Shown here piece after piece: positions 45,901-54,950 of a stretch of 64,000 nt of DNA (position 1 is the first letter of the stretch; every line of letters starts with the position of its first letter). The notes under the pieces are model-generated. The model was not told the DNA's origin, made no database searches, and saw nothing but the letters and a program-made list of their open reading frames with translations. This DNA comes from Polaribacter reichenbachii. GTDB lineage: Bacteria; Bacteroidota; Bacteroidia; Flavobacteriales; Flavobacteriaceae. Both the position numbers and the translations under genes were made by a program. The stretch spans positions 3,517,501 to 3,581,500 of the forward strand of contig NZ_CP019419.1 of NCBI RefSeq assembly GCF_001975665.1, written 5' to 3'.

Positions 45901-48491
45901 ATACAACAGCAGATAGTTTTCAATGGCAAATTTCTCCTGATGGTTCTACTTGGTCTTCAATTACAGATAATGCTGTTTACAGCAACAGTACTTCAGCAAG
46001 TTTACAGATTACAAATACACCTTTAAGTTATCATAATTATCAATACAGAGTAATTTTAAATAGAACTGGTAATGCTTGTACAGAAACTTCAAATTCAATT
46101 ACACTAACTGTAAATCCCTTACCAATTTTAAAAGCAAACCCAGAATTAAATCAATGTATAGAGGTTGCTGACACCAATACAACAGTTAATTTAACGCTAG
46201 CAGAAATCAATATTTCTGAAACTACTAATGTTACTTTTGAGTATTATGAAGATATGGCTGGAGCTAATTTAATTGCAGATCCTACCTCCTATCCTGTACA
46301 AGTTAATATTACAGAAACTGTTTATGTAAAAGTAATTTCTGAGTTTTCTTGTGAAACAGATTTAAGTGAATTAACTATAAATGTTGGGCAAACAATAAGA
46401 AATTCTTACAATGATCTTCAACCACCCGTTTGCGATGATTTTTTAGATGTTGATGGAAATGATACTGCAGTCAATTCAGATACAGATAACATTACTAATT
46501 TTTATTTGGATAAAACTGCTATTATAAATGGTATAAATCCACCAATGAATACAGAAGTTTTCTTTTATGAAAATGAATCTGATAGAGACAATTCTTTGAA
46601 TGAAATTGATGTTACTAATTTCAGAAACAACATTTCTAAAAATGAAGTTATCAATATTCCAAACGGAATTCAGTTCCCAATTTTCTATAAAATTCTAAGT
46701 ACAATTAATAATGATTGCCAAGGAATAGGCGAATTTTACGTGCAAATTGATACTGTACCAACAGCAGAAGTAGTTCCAGATTTAGAACTCTGTGATGATG
46801 CAATTGATGGTAATGCAACAAACGGAATTGTACAATATTTTGATTTAGAATCGCAAACCACAGCCATTTTAAACGGTCAAAATGCTGCGGATTTTACTGT
46901 AACCTATCACGATTCTGAAACTGATGCGAATGCAGGAATTGACGAACTTACTTCTCCTTTTGAAAATTCAGTTCGTGATTCTCAACCAATTTATGTGCGT
47001 GTTACAAATAACACAACTGGTTGTTTTACAGATCACACTTCTTTTAATGTAATTGTAAATCCTGTGCCAATTGCCAATTTTGTGAATGATTTAGAAGTTT
47101 GTGATGACAATTCTGATGGTTCTGCAAGAAATGGTTTTTCACAATCTATTGATTTAGAATCGCAAACTGCTGGTATTTTAGGTGCTCAAGATCCAAATAT
47201 TCACATTGTAACTTATCATCGTTCTTTAGCTGATGCTCAATCTGGAAATCTGCCTTTGGTTTCTCCATACACAAATAATACTATTGATAGAGAAACCATT
47301 TATGTTCGTATTTTAAACACAAATTCGATGTGTGTTAACGGAATTTCTAATTTTGATGTGATTGTAAATCCAGAACCAACTTTTGAAACTCCTACTAACT
47401 TAGCCTATTGTGATGACGATTTAGATGGTGATGATGCCAATGGAATAGTACAAAACATCGATTTAGATAGTAAAATAACAGAAATTTTAGGCGCTTCTCA
47501 AAGTCCGAATGATTTTTGGGTTACCTTTCATAAATCGCAAGCGGATGCTACTTCTGGTAATGATCCTGTAGTTTCTCCTTATCAAAATACAAATACAACA
47601 GAAACTTTTTATGTTCGTATTCAAAACAAACAAACACTTTGTGTAAATGATGATGCTACTTTTGATGTAATTGTGAATCCTCTACCAGATTTTATGGTAA
47701 CTACTCCACAAATTTTATGTTTAAATGATTTACCATTAAATATAGCAGTAGAAAGTCCTAGAGATGTTTACACTTATATTTGGAAAGATGAAAATGGAAA
47801 CACTTTAAACGCTACTTCTGTAGATAATATTGATGTAACAACTGCTGGTAAATACACAGTTACTGCAACTACAACCAATGGAACTTTTTGTGAAAGAACA
47901 GAAACCATTGAAGTAAATGCATCTAACATTGCTACTTTAGAAAACAGTTTTATAACAATTATTGATGAATCTAACAACATTAGTAGTGAGGATAATTCAT
48001 CGATTTCTATTGATGTTATCAATAACGATTTAGGCCCTGGAGATTATCAATTTGCAATAATAAACACAACAGAAAACAACGAAAGAACACCAATGATTGG
48101 CTTTCAAGATGAACCTCTTTTCGAGAATTTAGAAGGCGGAATTTATACTATCATCGTAAATGATAAAAATGGTTGTTCACCTGATACTACTTTAGAAGTT
48201 TCTGTAATTCAATTTCCTAAATATTTTACGCCTAATGCAGATGGTTATAATGATACTTGGGTAGTAAAAGGGGCAAATAAAACATTTTATCCGAATGCGA
48301 GTATCAATATTTTTAATAGATATGGTAAATTAGTAGCACAAGAACCAATAGACAGCCAAGGTTGGAATGGTATGTACCAAGGAAAACTATTACCTTCTGA
48401 TGATTATTGGTTTAATATTACTCTAATTCCTGCTGATACGAATAAACCAACTATTAATAAAAAAGGAAATTTTTCACTTTTAAGAAAATAA
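42993..48491 (+). CDS. Large T9SS type B surface protein (IgGFc-like N-terminus, TSP3-type and repeat domains)
   Basis: 1832 residues. The TTG start gives a signal peptide (MKSKLSVFIFILFIFYCKDVKA|Q). Residues about 25-430 match the IgGFc-binding N-terminal domain ('FIPPLTYAEEGNANPESQYFYISTPT'; 'GAGANTSEANQGMFFVPPLSC'-like end). Residues about 540-970 carry many DxDxDG-type calcium-binding runs (e.g. DSDGDGIENMFDLDSDNDG) as in thrombospondin type 3. An Ig-like domain follows, then three 102-residue repeats (about 1250-1562). The C-terminus (about 1739-1832) is the CHU_C type B sorting domain 'FPKYFTPNADGYNDTWVVKG' ending FSLLRK. Exported by the T9SS, then likely attached to the cell surface or adhesive. 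Single gene; no PorP/SprF-like partner follows. Confidence 0.9.
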   Translation: MKSKLSVFIFILFIFYCKDVKAQLSKKHFIPPLTYAEEGNANPESQYFYISTPTNKDVSYTIKQIGQDNDITGIVSSSNPQEIFIATGDSQLFVNANETGTVHTNKGYIIEATDVIYVSVRVLAGGGAQAGALVSKGSSALGTTFRAGMFTNENPQSNYLNFVSVMASEDNTQITFDDITPGLEIKNYTSTFPFSVVLNEGESYIVATSADDVIVNRDGLIGTLISSDKNIVVNTGSANGSFHNGGGRDYGIDQIVGADKIGTDYIFVKGDGSNGWENVLIVAHEDNTVVSRNGINSTINKGEYTLIEGDEFNANGNLFVKTSKPAFAYQGVGANTSEANQGMFFVPPLSCESRGKVDNIPNIESIGNTTFTGGITIVTNVNASVNINSQPITNFATSGPFSIDIDNDGIADYETYKVTNLTGNISVDSSDELYCAYFNVNGAATSGSFYSGFPTAPEINFDTTVSTLGNCIPNLTLEAANTNLFDSIKWEYYNETTSTWEERSSNNTYKPIESEPGKYRLIGTIDCTGATFESIEIPVSICPDDFDGDLIIDNLDVDIDNDGILNCDESLGNATLNLADADNPEIIFQDSSTNSAILSRVYSESDVTNTYTGQNNGNFQSIIYPSVDSKLQYELNFTQNVNFKFTQNRNLDHTISDGEFFILKIGPSNKNVTLLDPDDQLLIDSNFDGEFESGITNISASEIHFKYKANTTGASSNFKFVANQVDQIDFKHQSTGLAASSTFSGNLELTCFTLDSDGDGIENMFDLDSDNDGIPDISESSATKIILSNTDADLDGLDDVFIGIITNIDTDNDGIPNHLDVDADNDGIFDFVEAGITETDANNDGILDDATTANVGLNGLLNALETSPDNNILAYTILDTDADNIYNFLELDADNDNCFDVFEAGFTDNNDDGILDATPFSVNNNGKIINNSDGYTTPNSDYITSAPIEINTPFEDVIFCENDTDVITIDTTADSFQWQISPDGSTWSSITDNAVYSNSTSASLQITNTPLSYHNYQYRVILNRTGNACTETSNSITLTVNPLPILKANPELNQCIEVADTNTTVNLTLAEINISETTNVTFEYYEDMAGANLIADPTSYPVQVNITETVYVKVISEFSCETDLSELTINVGQTIRNSYNDLQPPVCDDFLDVDGNDTAVNSDTDNITNFYLDKTAIINGINPPMNTEVFFYENESDRDNSLNEIDVTNFRNNISKNEVINIPNGIQFPIFYKILSTINNDCQGIGEFYVQIDTVPTAEVVPDLELCDDAIDGNATNGIVQYFDLESQTTAILNGQNAADFTVTYHDSETDANAGIDELTSPFENSVRDSQPIYVRVTNNTTGCFTDHTSFNVIVNPVPIANFVNDLEVCDDNSDGSARNGFSQSIDLESQTAGILGAQDPNIHIVTYHRSLADAQSGNLPLVSPYTNNTIDRETIYVRILNTNSMCVNGISNFDVIVNPEPTFETPTNLAYCDDDLDGDDANGIVQNIDLDSKITEILGASQSPNDFWVTFHKSQADATSGNDPVVSPYQNTNTTETFYVRIQNKQTLCVNDDATFDVIVNPLPDFMVTTPQILCLNDLPLNIAVESPRDVYTYIWKDENGNTLNATSVDNIDVTTAGKYTVTATTTNGTFCERTETIEVNASNIATLENSFITIIDESNNISSEDNSSISIDVINNDLGPGDYQFAIINTTENNERTPMIGFQDEPLFENLEGGIYTIIVNDKNGCSPDTTLEVSVIQFPKYFTPNADGYNDTWVVKGANKTFYPNASINIFNRYGKLVAQEPIDSQGWNGMYQGKLLPSDDYWFNITLIPADTNKPTINKKGNFSLLRK
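46750..47680 (+). repeat. Three in-frame repeats of about 306 bases in the T9SS type B gene
   Basis: Each unit encodes 'LEvCDDnsDGnarNGfxQxiDLeSQTa.IL.aQ....VTYH.S.aDA..G', then 'ETiYVRi.N..t.Cv....FdVIVNPvP'. Copies begin near 46760, 47069 and 47370; a worn copy may precede at about 46420. The ends of each unit share NPxP, suitable for a beta-sandwich domain. The bases have diverged while the amino-acid frame is kept. Confidence 0.85.
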
Positions 48492-48566
48492 AAAGTCTAA
48501 ATATTTGTAAAAAAAAAGCCGCTAATATTTCTTAATTTAGCATAAAACTTAAGAAATCATTTTTCA

Positions 48567-50195
48567 ATGGATATCAACTTCAACAAAAACGAAGATTATA
48601 ATAAATTATTAGTATCAGATTTAAAAAGACGTTTTGCAAAAGTAAAATTAGGTGGTGGTCAAAAAAGAATAGAGAAACATCATCAAAAAGGAAAAATGAC
48701 AGCTCGTGAAAGAGTAGATTATTTATTAGATAGTAACACAAAATCGATTGAGATTGGTGCTTTTGCTGGTGAAGATATGTATGCAGAACATGGTGGTTGT
48801 CCTTCTGGAGGTGTTGTGGTAAAAATGGGTTACATAAAAGGCAAACAATGTATAGTTGTTGCAAATGATGCAACTGTAAAAGCTGGAGCTTGGTTTCCAA
48901 TAACTGGAAAAAAGAATTTACGAGCACAAGAAATATCCATAGAAAATAAAATTCCGATAATTTATTTAGTAGATTCTGCAGGAGTTTATTTGCCAATGCA
49001 AGATGAAATTTTTCCTGATAAAGAACATTTTGGACGCATTTTTAGAAACAATGCCATAATGAGTTCTATGGGTATTACTCAAATTTCTGCAGTGATGGGA
49101 AGTTGTGTTGCAGGTGGCGCTTATTTACCAATTATGAGTGATGAAGCTTTAATTGTAGATAAAACAGCAAGTATTTTTTTAGCAGGCAGTTATTTAGTAA
49201 AAGCTGCAATTGGCGAATCTATTGATAATGAAACTTTAGGTGGTGCAACTACGCATTGCGAAATATCTGGTGTTACAGATTACAAAGCAAAAGACGATAA
49301 AGATGCTTTAGACAAAATTAAATTTATTGTTGATAAAATTGGTGATTATGATAAAGCTGGTTTTAGTAAAACAGAAGCTTATCCACCAAAAGAAAACGAA
49401 GATGATATCTTTGGAATTTTACCAAAAGAAAGAAATGCACAATATGATATGCTAGAAATCATAAAACGATTGGTAGACAATTCTGAATTTGAACAATACA
49501 AAGAAGGTTATGGAAAAACTATAATAACAGGTTATGCCAGAATTGATGGTTGGGCAGTTGGTATTGTTGCAAATCAACGTAAATTGGTAAAAACTAAAAA
49601 AGGAGAAATGCAATTTGGTGGTGTTATTTATAACGATTCTGCTGATAAAGCAACACGCTTTATTGCCAATTGTAATCAGAAAAAAATACCTTTAGTTTTT
49701 TTACAAGATGTTACAGGTTTTATGGTAGGTTCTAAATCTGAACATGGAGGAATTATAAAAGATGGTGCTAAAATGGTAAATGCAGTAAGTAATTCTGTTG
49801 TACCAAAATTTACTATTGTAATTGGTAATTCTTACGGTGCAGGAAATTATGCTATGTGTGGCAAAGCTTACGACCCAAGATTAATTGTAGCTTGGCCAAG
49901 TGCAGAATTGGCTGTAATGAGTGGTAATTCTGCTGCAAAAGTTTTATTGCAAATAGAAACAGCTTCCTTAAAAAAACGTGGTGAAGAAATTACACCAGAA
50001 AAAGAAGCTGAATTATTTGATAAAATAAAATCGCGATACGACAAGCAAATTTCCCCATATTACGCAGCTGCCAGAATTTGGACAGATGCTGTAATAAATC
50101 CGTTAGAAACCAGAACTTGGATTTCTATGGGAATTGAAGCAGCAAACCACGCTCCTATTGAAAAACCATTTAATATGGGTGTATTGCAGGTGTAA
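48567..50195 (+). CDS. Acyl-CoA carboxylase, carboxyltransferase (beta) subunit, methylcrotonyl-CoA type
   Basis: 542 residues, full length. The two crotonase-like halves are visible, with 'IIYLVDSAGVYLPMQDEIFPDKEHFGRIF' (methylcrotonyl/propionyl type signature) and 'IVIGNSYGAGNYAMCGKAYDPRLIVAWPSAELAVM' in the second. It transfers carboxyl from biotin to an acyl-CoA. The leucine pathway substrate 3-methylcrotonyl-CoA is favoured by the VDSxG..LP.Q...FPDREHFGRIF-like motif, but propionyl-CoA cannot be ruled out. The biotin carboxylase subunit is not adjacent. Confidence 0.9.
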   Translation: MDINFNKNEDYNKLLVSDLKRRFAKVKLGGGQKRIEKHHQKGKMTARERVDYLLDSNTKSIEIGAFAGEDMYAEHGGCPSGGVVVKMGYIKGKQCIVVANDATVKAGAWFPITGKKNLRAQEISIENKIPIIYLVDSAGVYLPMQDEIFPDKEHFGRIFRNNAIMSSMGITQISAVMGSCVAGGAYLPIMSDEALIVDKTASIFLAGSYLVKAAIGESIDNETLGGATTHCEISGVTDYKAKDDKDALDKIKFIVDKIGDYDKAGFSKTEAYPPKENEDDIFGILPKERNAQYDMLEIIKRLVDNSEFEQYKEGYGKTIITGYARIDGWAVGIVANQRKLVKTKKGEMQFGGVIYNDSADKATRFIANCNQKKIPLVFLQDVTGFMVGSKSEHGGIIKDGAKMVNAVSNSVVPKFTIVIGNSYGAGNYAMCGKAYDPRLIVAWPSAELAVMSGNSAAKVLLQIETASLKKRGEEITPEKEAELFDKIKSRYDKQISPYYAAARIWTDAVINPLETRTWISMGIEAANHAPIEKPFNMGVLQV

Positions 50196-50263
50196 TAAAT
50201 TTTATGCCAAATTATTATCAATATTTAATGACTAATATCATAAATCGCACTTGATATAACTAT

Positions 50264-50271
50264 TATTTTTG
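50264..50271 (+). promoter_or_regulatory. -7 box (TATTTTTG) for pta-ackA
   Basis: TATTTTTG matches TAnnTTTG, 24 bases before the pta ATG. The -33 element is not clear. Confidence 0.45.
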
Positions 50272-50295
50272 TAATCTAACAAATTATCACACAAT

Positions 50296-52389
50296 ATGAG
50301 TAAAGCTATTTACATTGCCACTATTGAATCTGATAGTGGTAAATCTTTGGTTTCATTAGGTCTTTTAAGAATGATGTTAACCAAATCTTCTAAAGTTGGT
50401 TATTTTAGGCCAATTATAAACGAAGTAAAAGACAGTAAGTTTGATGACCATACAAACACTGCTATTAATTTTTTTAATTTAGACATTGACTATGATGACT
50501 GTTATGCCTACAAACAAAGTGAGGTTGTAGAGTTATTAAGTGAAGGTAAATCTGATGATGTAATTCATAACGTTATCAAAAAATATAAAAAATTAGAAGC
50601 CAAATACGATTACGTATTAGTAGAAGGTACAGACTTTTCTGGTGAAGGTGGCTTTACAGAATTAGATGTAAATCTAATGATTGCCAAAAACTTAAATGCA
50701 CCAGCATTAATTGTAGGTGCAGGAAATGGCAAAAAAAAGAAAGACTTTGTAAATACTATGCAACTTACCTACCAATCTTTTATCAATAAAGAAGTAGATG
50801 TAATTGGTATAGTAGCCAATAAAATTGAAGTTGATGAAGTAGAATACATTTGTAAAGAACTAAAACATAGTTTCCCTAAAGATTTACAAATAGATATTAT
50901 TCCGAAAGTAGATTTCTTAACATTCCCAACTGTTAAAGAAGTTGTACAAGCTTTAAACGGACGCGTTTTATTTGGAGAACAATTTTTAGATAATGCCATT
51001 GGTAGTTATAGTACAGGTGCTATGCAATTGCGTAATTACTTAACACGTATTAAAGAAAATGCTTTAGTTGTAACACCTGGAGATAGAGCTGATATAATTT
51101 TAGGTGCTTTACAAGCAAATGCATCTAGCAATTACCCAAAAATTGCAGGTATTATTTTAACAGGTACGTTAACACCAGAAGAATCGATTCTTAAATTAAT
51201 TGAAGGTGTACAATCTACAGTGCCAATTATTTTAGCTGATGGTGGAACATTTAAAATAACAAACAAAATAGGTTCTGTTAAATCAAAAATTTACGCTACA
51301 CACGAAAAAAAGATTTTATTGTCTTTAGATACTTTCGATAAATATGTAAATGCAGAAGGTTTAACAAAAAAATTAACTTCTCACAAATCAGATAAGTTAA
51401 CGCCAAGTATGTTTCAATATAATTTATTGCAAAAAGCAAGAGTTAAAAAGAAACATATTGTTTTACCAGAAGGCGATGATGAAAGAATTATTAGAGCTGC
51501 AGCACGTTTACAATTATTAGATATTGTAGATTTAACTTTATTAGGTGATAAAAATACCATTCAATTAAAATGCGATCAAATTGGTTTACAAATCGATTTA
51601 GACAGTATTAATATTTTAAATCCTGAAGATTCTATTCATAATGATGATTTTGCCAAAACCTTATATGAAGCTCGTAAACATAAAGGAATGACAGAAACTA
51701 CTGCAAACGATTTAACAAGAGATGTTTCTTATTATGGAACTTTAATGATAATGAATGGTTTAGCAGACGGAATGGTTTCTGGTGCTGTTCATACAACAAT
51801 GCATACCATTAAACCTTCTTTACAGTTGATAAAAACAAAACCGGGTGTTTCTGTAGTATCTTCAGTATTTTTTATGTGTTTGTCAGATAGAGTTTCTGTA
51901 ATGGGAGACTGTGCTGTAAATCCAAACCCAAATGCAGAACAATTAGCAGAAATTGCCATATCTTCAGCACAATCTGCAGAAGCTTTTGGTATTGAAGCAA
52001 AAGTAGCAATGTTATCTTACTCATCAGGAAGCTCTGGAAAAGGAGAAGAAGTAGAAAAAGTAAGAAAAGCAACAGAAATTGTTAAAGCAAAAAATCCTAA
52101 TTTAAAAATTGAAGGACCTATACAATATGATGCTGCAGTAGATATGTCTGTAGCAAAAACTAAAATGCCAAATTCTGAAGTCGCTGGTCAAGCATCCGTA
52201 TTAATTTTTCCTGATTTAAATACAGGAAACAACACTTATAAAGCCATACAAAGAGAAACAGGCGCATTAGCTATTGGACCAATGTTACAAGGTTTAAACA
52301 AACCTGTAAACGATTTAAGTAGAGGCTGTACAGTAGACGACATTTTTAATACAGTATTATTAACCGCAATTCAAGCAGAACAAGAATAA
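50296..52389 (+). CDS. pta: Phosphate acetyltransferase, long form
   Basis: 697 residues, the long enterobacterial type. Domains: BioD-like P-loop region (about 1-205; IATIESDSGKSLVSLGLL), DRTGG domain (about 215-330; TPGDRADIILGALQAN), and PTA_PTB catalytic domain (about 370-695; 'KKHIVLPEGDDERIIRAA', 'DGMVSGAVHTTMHTIKPSLQLI', 'LIFPDLNTGNNTYKA'). It interchanges acetyl-CoA and acetyl phosphate. ackA begins two bases after its stop, forming the acetate overflow operon. Confidence 0.96.
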   Translation: MSKAIYIATIESDSGKSLVSLGLLRMMLTKSSKVGYFRPIINEVKDSKFDDHTNTAINFFNLDIDYDDCYAYKQSEVVELLSEGKSDDVIHNVIKKYKKLEAKYDYVLVEGTDFSGEGGFTELDVNLMIAKNLNAPALIVGAGNGKKKKDFVNTMQLTYQSFINKEVDVIGIVANKIEVDEVEYICKELKHSFPKDLQIDIIPKVDFLTFPTVKEVVQALNGRVLFGEQFLDNAIGSYSTGAMQLRNYLTRIKENALVVTPGDRADIILGALQANASSNYPKIAGIILTGTLTPEESILKLIEGVQSTVPIILADGGTFKITNKIGSVKSKIYATHEKKILLSLDTFDKYVNAEGLTKKLTSHKSDKLTPSMFQYNLLQKARVKKKHIVLPEGDDERIIRAAARLQLLDIVDLTLLGDKNTIQLKCDQIGLQIDLDSINILNPEDSIHNDDFAKTLYEARKHKGMTETTANDLTRDVSYYGTLMIMNGLADGMVSGAVHTTMHTIKPSLQLIKTKPGVSVVSSVFFMCLSDRVSVMGDCAVNPNPNAEQLAEIAISSAQSAEAFGIEAKVAMLSYSSGSSGKGEEVEKVRKATEIVKAKNPNLKIEGPIQYDAAVDMSVAKTKMPNSEVAGQASVLIFPDLNTGNNTYKAIQRETGALAIGPMLQGLNKPVNDLSRGCTVDDIFNTVLLTAIQAEQE

Positions 52390-52391
52390 TT

Positions 52392-53576
52392 ATGAAAATT
52401 TTAGTTTTAAACGCAGGATCATCATCCTTAAAATATCAATTGATAGAAATGCCTGCAGAAACTGTAAAATGCGTGGGTATTGTAGAAAGAATTGGTATGC
52501 AAGATGCTATTTTTACACATGAAAAAGACGATAAAAAACATACTGAAGTTTTACCAATTTTAAATCATGAAATAGGGTTAAAAAAAGTAGCTGAGGCTTT
52601 ACTAAATAAAGAATTAGGTGTTATTTCTTCTGTTGATGATATTGAGGCTGTTGGCCACAGAGTAGTTCATGGAGGAAATAAATTTAGCAAAACAGTTATT
52701 GTAAATCAAGAAGTTAAAGACAACATAAAAGAATTATTTGATTTAGCTCCTTTGCATAACCCTGCTAATTTAACAGGCATTGAAATTGCCGAAAACATCT
52801 TTACATCAGCTAAACAAATTGCTATTTTTGATACTGCTTTTCATCAAACAATGCCTAGAGAAGCTTACCAATATGCAATTGCAAATTCTTATTTAGATGA
52901 GCATAAAATTAGAGCTTATGGTTTTCACGGCACAAGTCATAAATACGTTTCTGAAAAAGCAATTGAATATTTAGGTAAAAAGTCTAAAAATTTACTTTCT
53001 ATTCATTTAGGAAATGGATGTAGTATTACTGCCATTAAAGATGGTAAATGTATTGATACTTCTTTAGGTTTAGGTCCTGCAAATGGATTAATTATGGGAA
53101 CTCGTTCTGGAGACATAGATCATTCAGTAGTTTTCTTTCTGATGAAAAAATTCAATAAAACTGCAGAAGAAGTAAATAATTTATTACAGAAACAATCTGG
53201 AATGAAAGGCTTAACTGGTTTTTCTGATTTAAGAGAAATTTCTGAAAAAGCTGCAAGCGGAAACGAAGATTGCCAAAATGCTTTAAACTTAGCTGCTTAC
53301 CGAATTAAAAAATATATTGGTGCATATGCAACTATTTTAAATGGGTTAGATGCAATTATTTTTACAGCAGGAATTGGAGAAAACTCGGCAATTATGAGAA
53401 AATTAGCCTGTGAAAATTTAGATTTTTTAGGCATAAACTTAGATGAAAAAAAGAATAAGGTTCGCTCTAAAGAAATTAGAGAAATCCAAACAGAATCATC
53501 TAAAGTAAAAGTTTTAATTATACCTACTAACGAAGAGATTGAGATTGCAAAACAATCTTACAATTTAATCAAGTAA
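52392..53576 (+). CDS. ackA: Acetate kinase
   Basis: 394 residues. Starts 'MKILVLNAGSSSLKYQLI'; the phosphate motif 'SIHLGNGCSITAIKDGK', catalytic D near 'IFDTAFHQTMP' and R in 'MGTRSGDIDH', plus 'IIFTAGIGENS'. Makes ATP from acetyl phosphate. Two bases after pta. A strong hairpin follows at 53583-53619. Confidence 0.97.
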   Translation: MKILVLNAGSSSLKYQLIEMPAETVKCVGIVERIGMQDAIFTHEKDDKKHTEVLPILNHEIGLKKVAEALLNKELGVISSVDDIEAVGHRVVHGGNKFSKTVIVNQEVKDNIKELFDLAPLHNPANLTGIEIAENIFTSAKQIAIFDTAFHQTMPREAYQYAIANSYLDEHKIRAYGFHGTSHKYVSEKAIEYLGKKSKNLLSIHLGNGCSITAIKDGKCIDTSLGLGPANGLIMGTRSGDIDHSVVFFLMKKFNKTAEEVNNLLQKQSGMKGLTGFSDLREISEKAASGNEDCQNALNLAAYRIKKYIGAYATILNGLDAIIFTAGIGENSAIMRKLACENLDFLGINLDEKKNKVRSKEIREIQTESSKVKVLIIPTNEEIEIAKQSYNLIK

Positions 53577-53582
53577 TAAATA

Positions 53583-53619
53583 AAGGTATTTCTGAAGTAA
53601 TTATCTTCAGAAATACCTT
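53583..53619. terminator. Hairpin between ackA and the convergent T9SS gene
   Basis: AAGGTATTTCTGAAG (53583-53597) pairs perfectly with CTTCAGAAATACCTT (53605-53619), 15 base pairs around a seven-base loop. The T-tract is short and broken on both strands, but the stem is strong and sits between convergent genes. Confidence 0.85.
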
Positions 53620-53637
53620 ATAATTTTGGGGAACTAT

Positions 53638-54795
53638 TTATTTTTTTACAATTCTTTTGGTAGCAATAATTCCTTTTTCTGTTTCAACTTTTAATAAATA
53701 TACTCCACTAGTTAAGTTTTGGATATTTATTTTATTTTCTGATGAAGTCAATACTTTTTTACCAAGTACATTATACAATTCTACTTTTTTAAGGGTAAAA
53801 TTAGCATCATCAATAGTCAAAAAAGATGTTGCCGGATTTGGATATACATCAAAATCTACCATTGTTATATCTTTAGTACTTGCAGTAACTTCATTATAAT
53901 TATAAGTAGTTCTATAATTTGTGTTTGATCTACTTAAAATTTTATTTACAATTCCGTTTGCAGAAAATATAAAATCTATACCGGTTTTATCTTTATAAGG
54001 ATGTGAAAAATTAGCCATAAGTTGACTAGTATCAAAAGTAATGGTTTCTACAGGTTGCTCAGTTAGTACACCATTATCTAAATAAGATTCTTTTTCTGTA
54101 ACTGCATTTCCATTACTATCATAAGTATATTCAGATTTATAGTCAGTTACCCAATTAGTACCATCCCAAGATTGTCCATCTTCAATTATAATTCTATCAT
54201 TAGAATCGTAAGTATACACAGTTCTATCAGAATCTACCCACTTCGTATTATCCCAACTATCAGACTTAGAAATACTAACTTTATTATTTGAATTGTAACT
54301 TAAAGTTATTTTAGAAGAATCTTCACCAAATACCCAATTAGATCCATTCCATTGATATGCTATAGCTCCTGAAAGCTCATTATTTGTATTATACTCTAAA
54401 ATAAACTTATCTTCAATTTCCCAAAGGCTACCACCATTAAACTCATATAAAATTTCAATTAATTTCCCATTAGAATCATAAGCATTTGTCGTTCTATATT
54501 GTGAAAATAATGTGCCATTGGTGTTATAATGTTCAGAAAGCTCAATAGTAACTTTATTATTGGCATTATAAGTATAAAAACTTGCGTAAGACTTTGTCCA
54601 TTTAGAATTAGAATAATCCCAATAAAACTCAGTTTCTGCAGTTAGATTTTTATTGCTGTCATAAATAAATTCAGATTTGTTATTGTTTACCCAATTTGAA
54701 TTATCAAAGTACTCTCCTAAACTGGACGTGAGTTTGTTTTGACTTACTATAATGGTTGTCATAAATGTGAAAAGCAGTAATGTAATTTTTTTCAT
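53638..54795 (-). CDS. T9SS type A sorting-domain protein with YD-like repeats
   Basis: 385 residues. Signal peptide (about 1-18, ending 'TIIVSQ'). The middle is built from about six repeats of 30-38 residues around 'YDSNxNL/KvtxE...WdgtnWv.d.KseYTYDSNG', similar to YD/RHS-like repeats. The C-terminus is a type A T9SS sorting domain: 'FDVYPNPATSFLTIDD', 'KKVELYNVLGKKVL', 'LTSGVYLLKVETEKGIIATKRIVKK'. Secreted or surface-bound; function unknown. Its start lies 155 bases from yebC, on opposite strands. Confidence 0.9.
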   Translation of the reverse strand: MKKITLLLFTFMTTIIVSQNKLTSSLGEYFDNSNWVNNNKSEFIYDSNKNLTAETEFYWDYSNSKWTKSYASFYTYNANNKVTIELSEHYNTNGTLFSQYRTTNAYDSNGKLIEILYEFNGGSLWEIEDKFILEYNTNNELSGAIAYQWNGSNWVFGEDSSKITLSYNSNNKVSISKSDSWDNTKWVDSDRTVYTYDSNDRIIIEDGQSWDGTNWVTDYKSEYTYDSNGNAVTEKESYLDNGVLTEQPVETITFDTSQLMANFSHPYKDKTGIDFIFSANGIVNKILSRSNTNYRTTYNYNEVTASTKDITMVDFDVYPNPATSFLTIDDANFTLKKVELYNVLGKKVLTSSENKINIQNLTSGVYLLKVETEKGIIATKRIVKK

Positions 54796-54895
54796 ATCAA
54801 TTAAATTTTAAATTTATCAACCAAAACTATTGTTTATTATTAGAAAGGTCAATACCTATAAATAGGTATATTTTAAATATGAAACTTCAAAAAAA

Positions 54896-54926
54896 TTGCA
54901 AGACTAATTGCGAATTTTTACCTTTG
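54896..54926 (+). promoter_or_regulatory. Bacteroidota promoter of yebC (TTG ... TACCTTTG)
   Basis: TTG at 54896-54898 and TACCTTTG at 54919-54926, 20 bases apart, in the consensus range, 24 bases before the ATG. Confidence 0.65.
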
Positions 54927-54950
54927 TGAGCATTTAAAAAATCAATAGAA

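Noticed and set aside
42993..48491. Antibody-binding virulence factor
   Set aside because: IgGFc-like domain names are historical; nothing here shows IgG binding in this marine-type organism.
48580..48996. Minus-strand ORF of 138 codons
   Set aside because: Shadow of the carboxyltransferase gene; Leu/His-rich product typical of a reverse frame.
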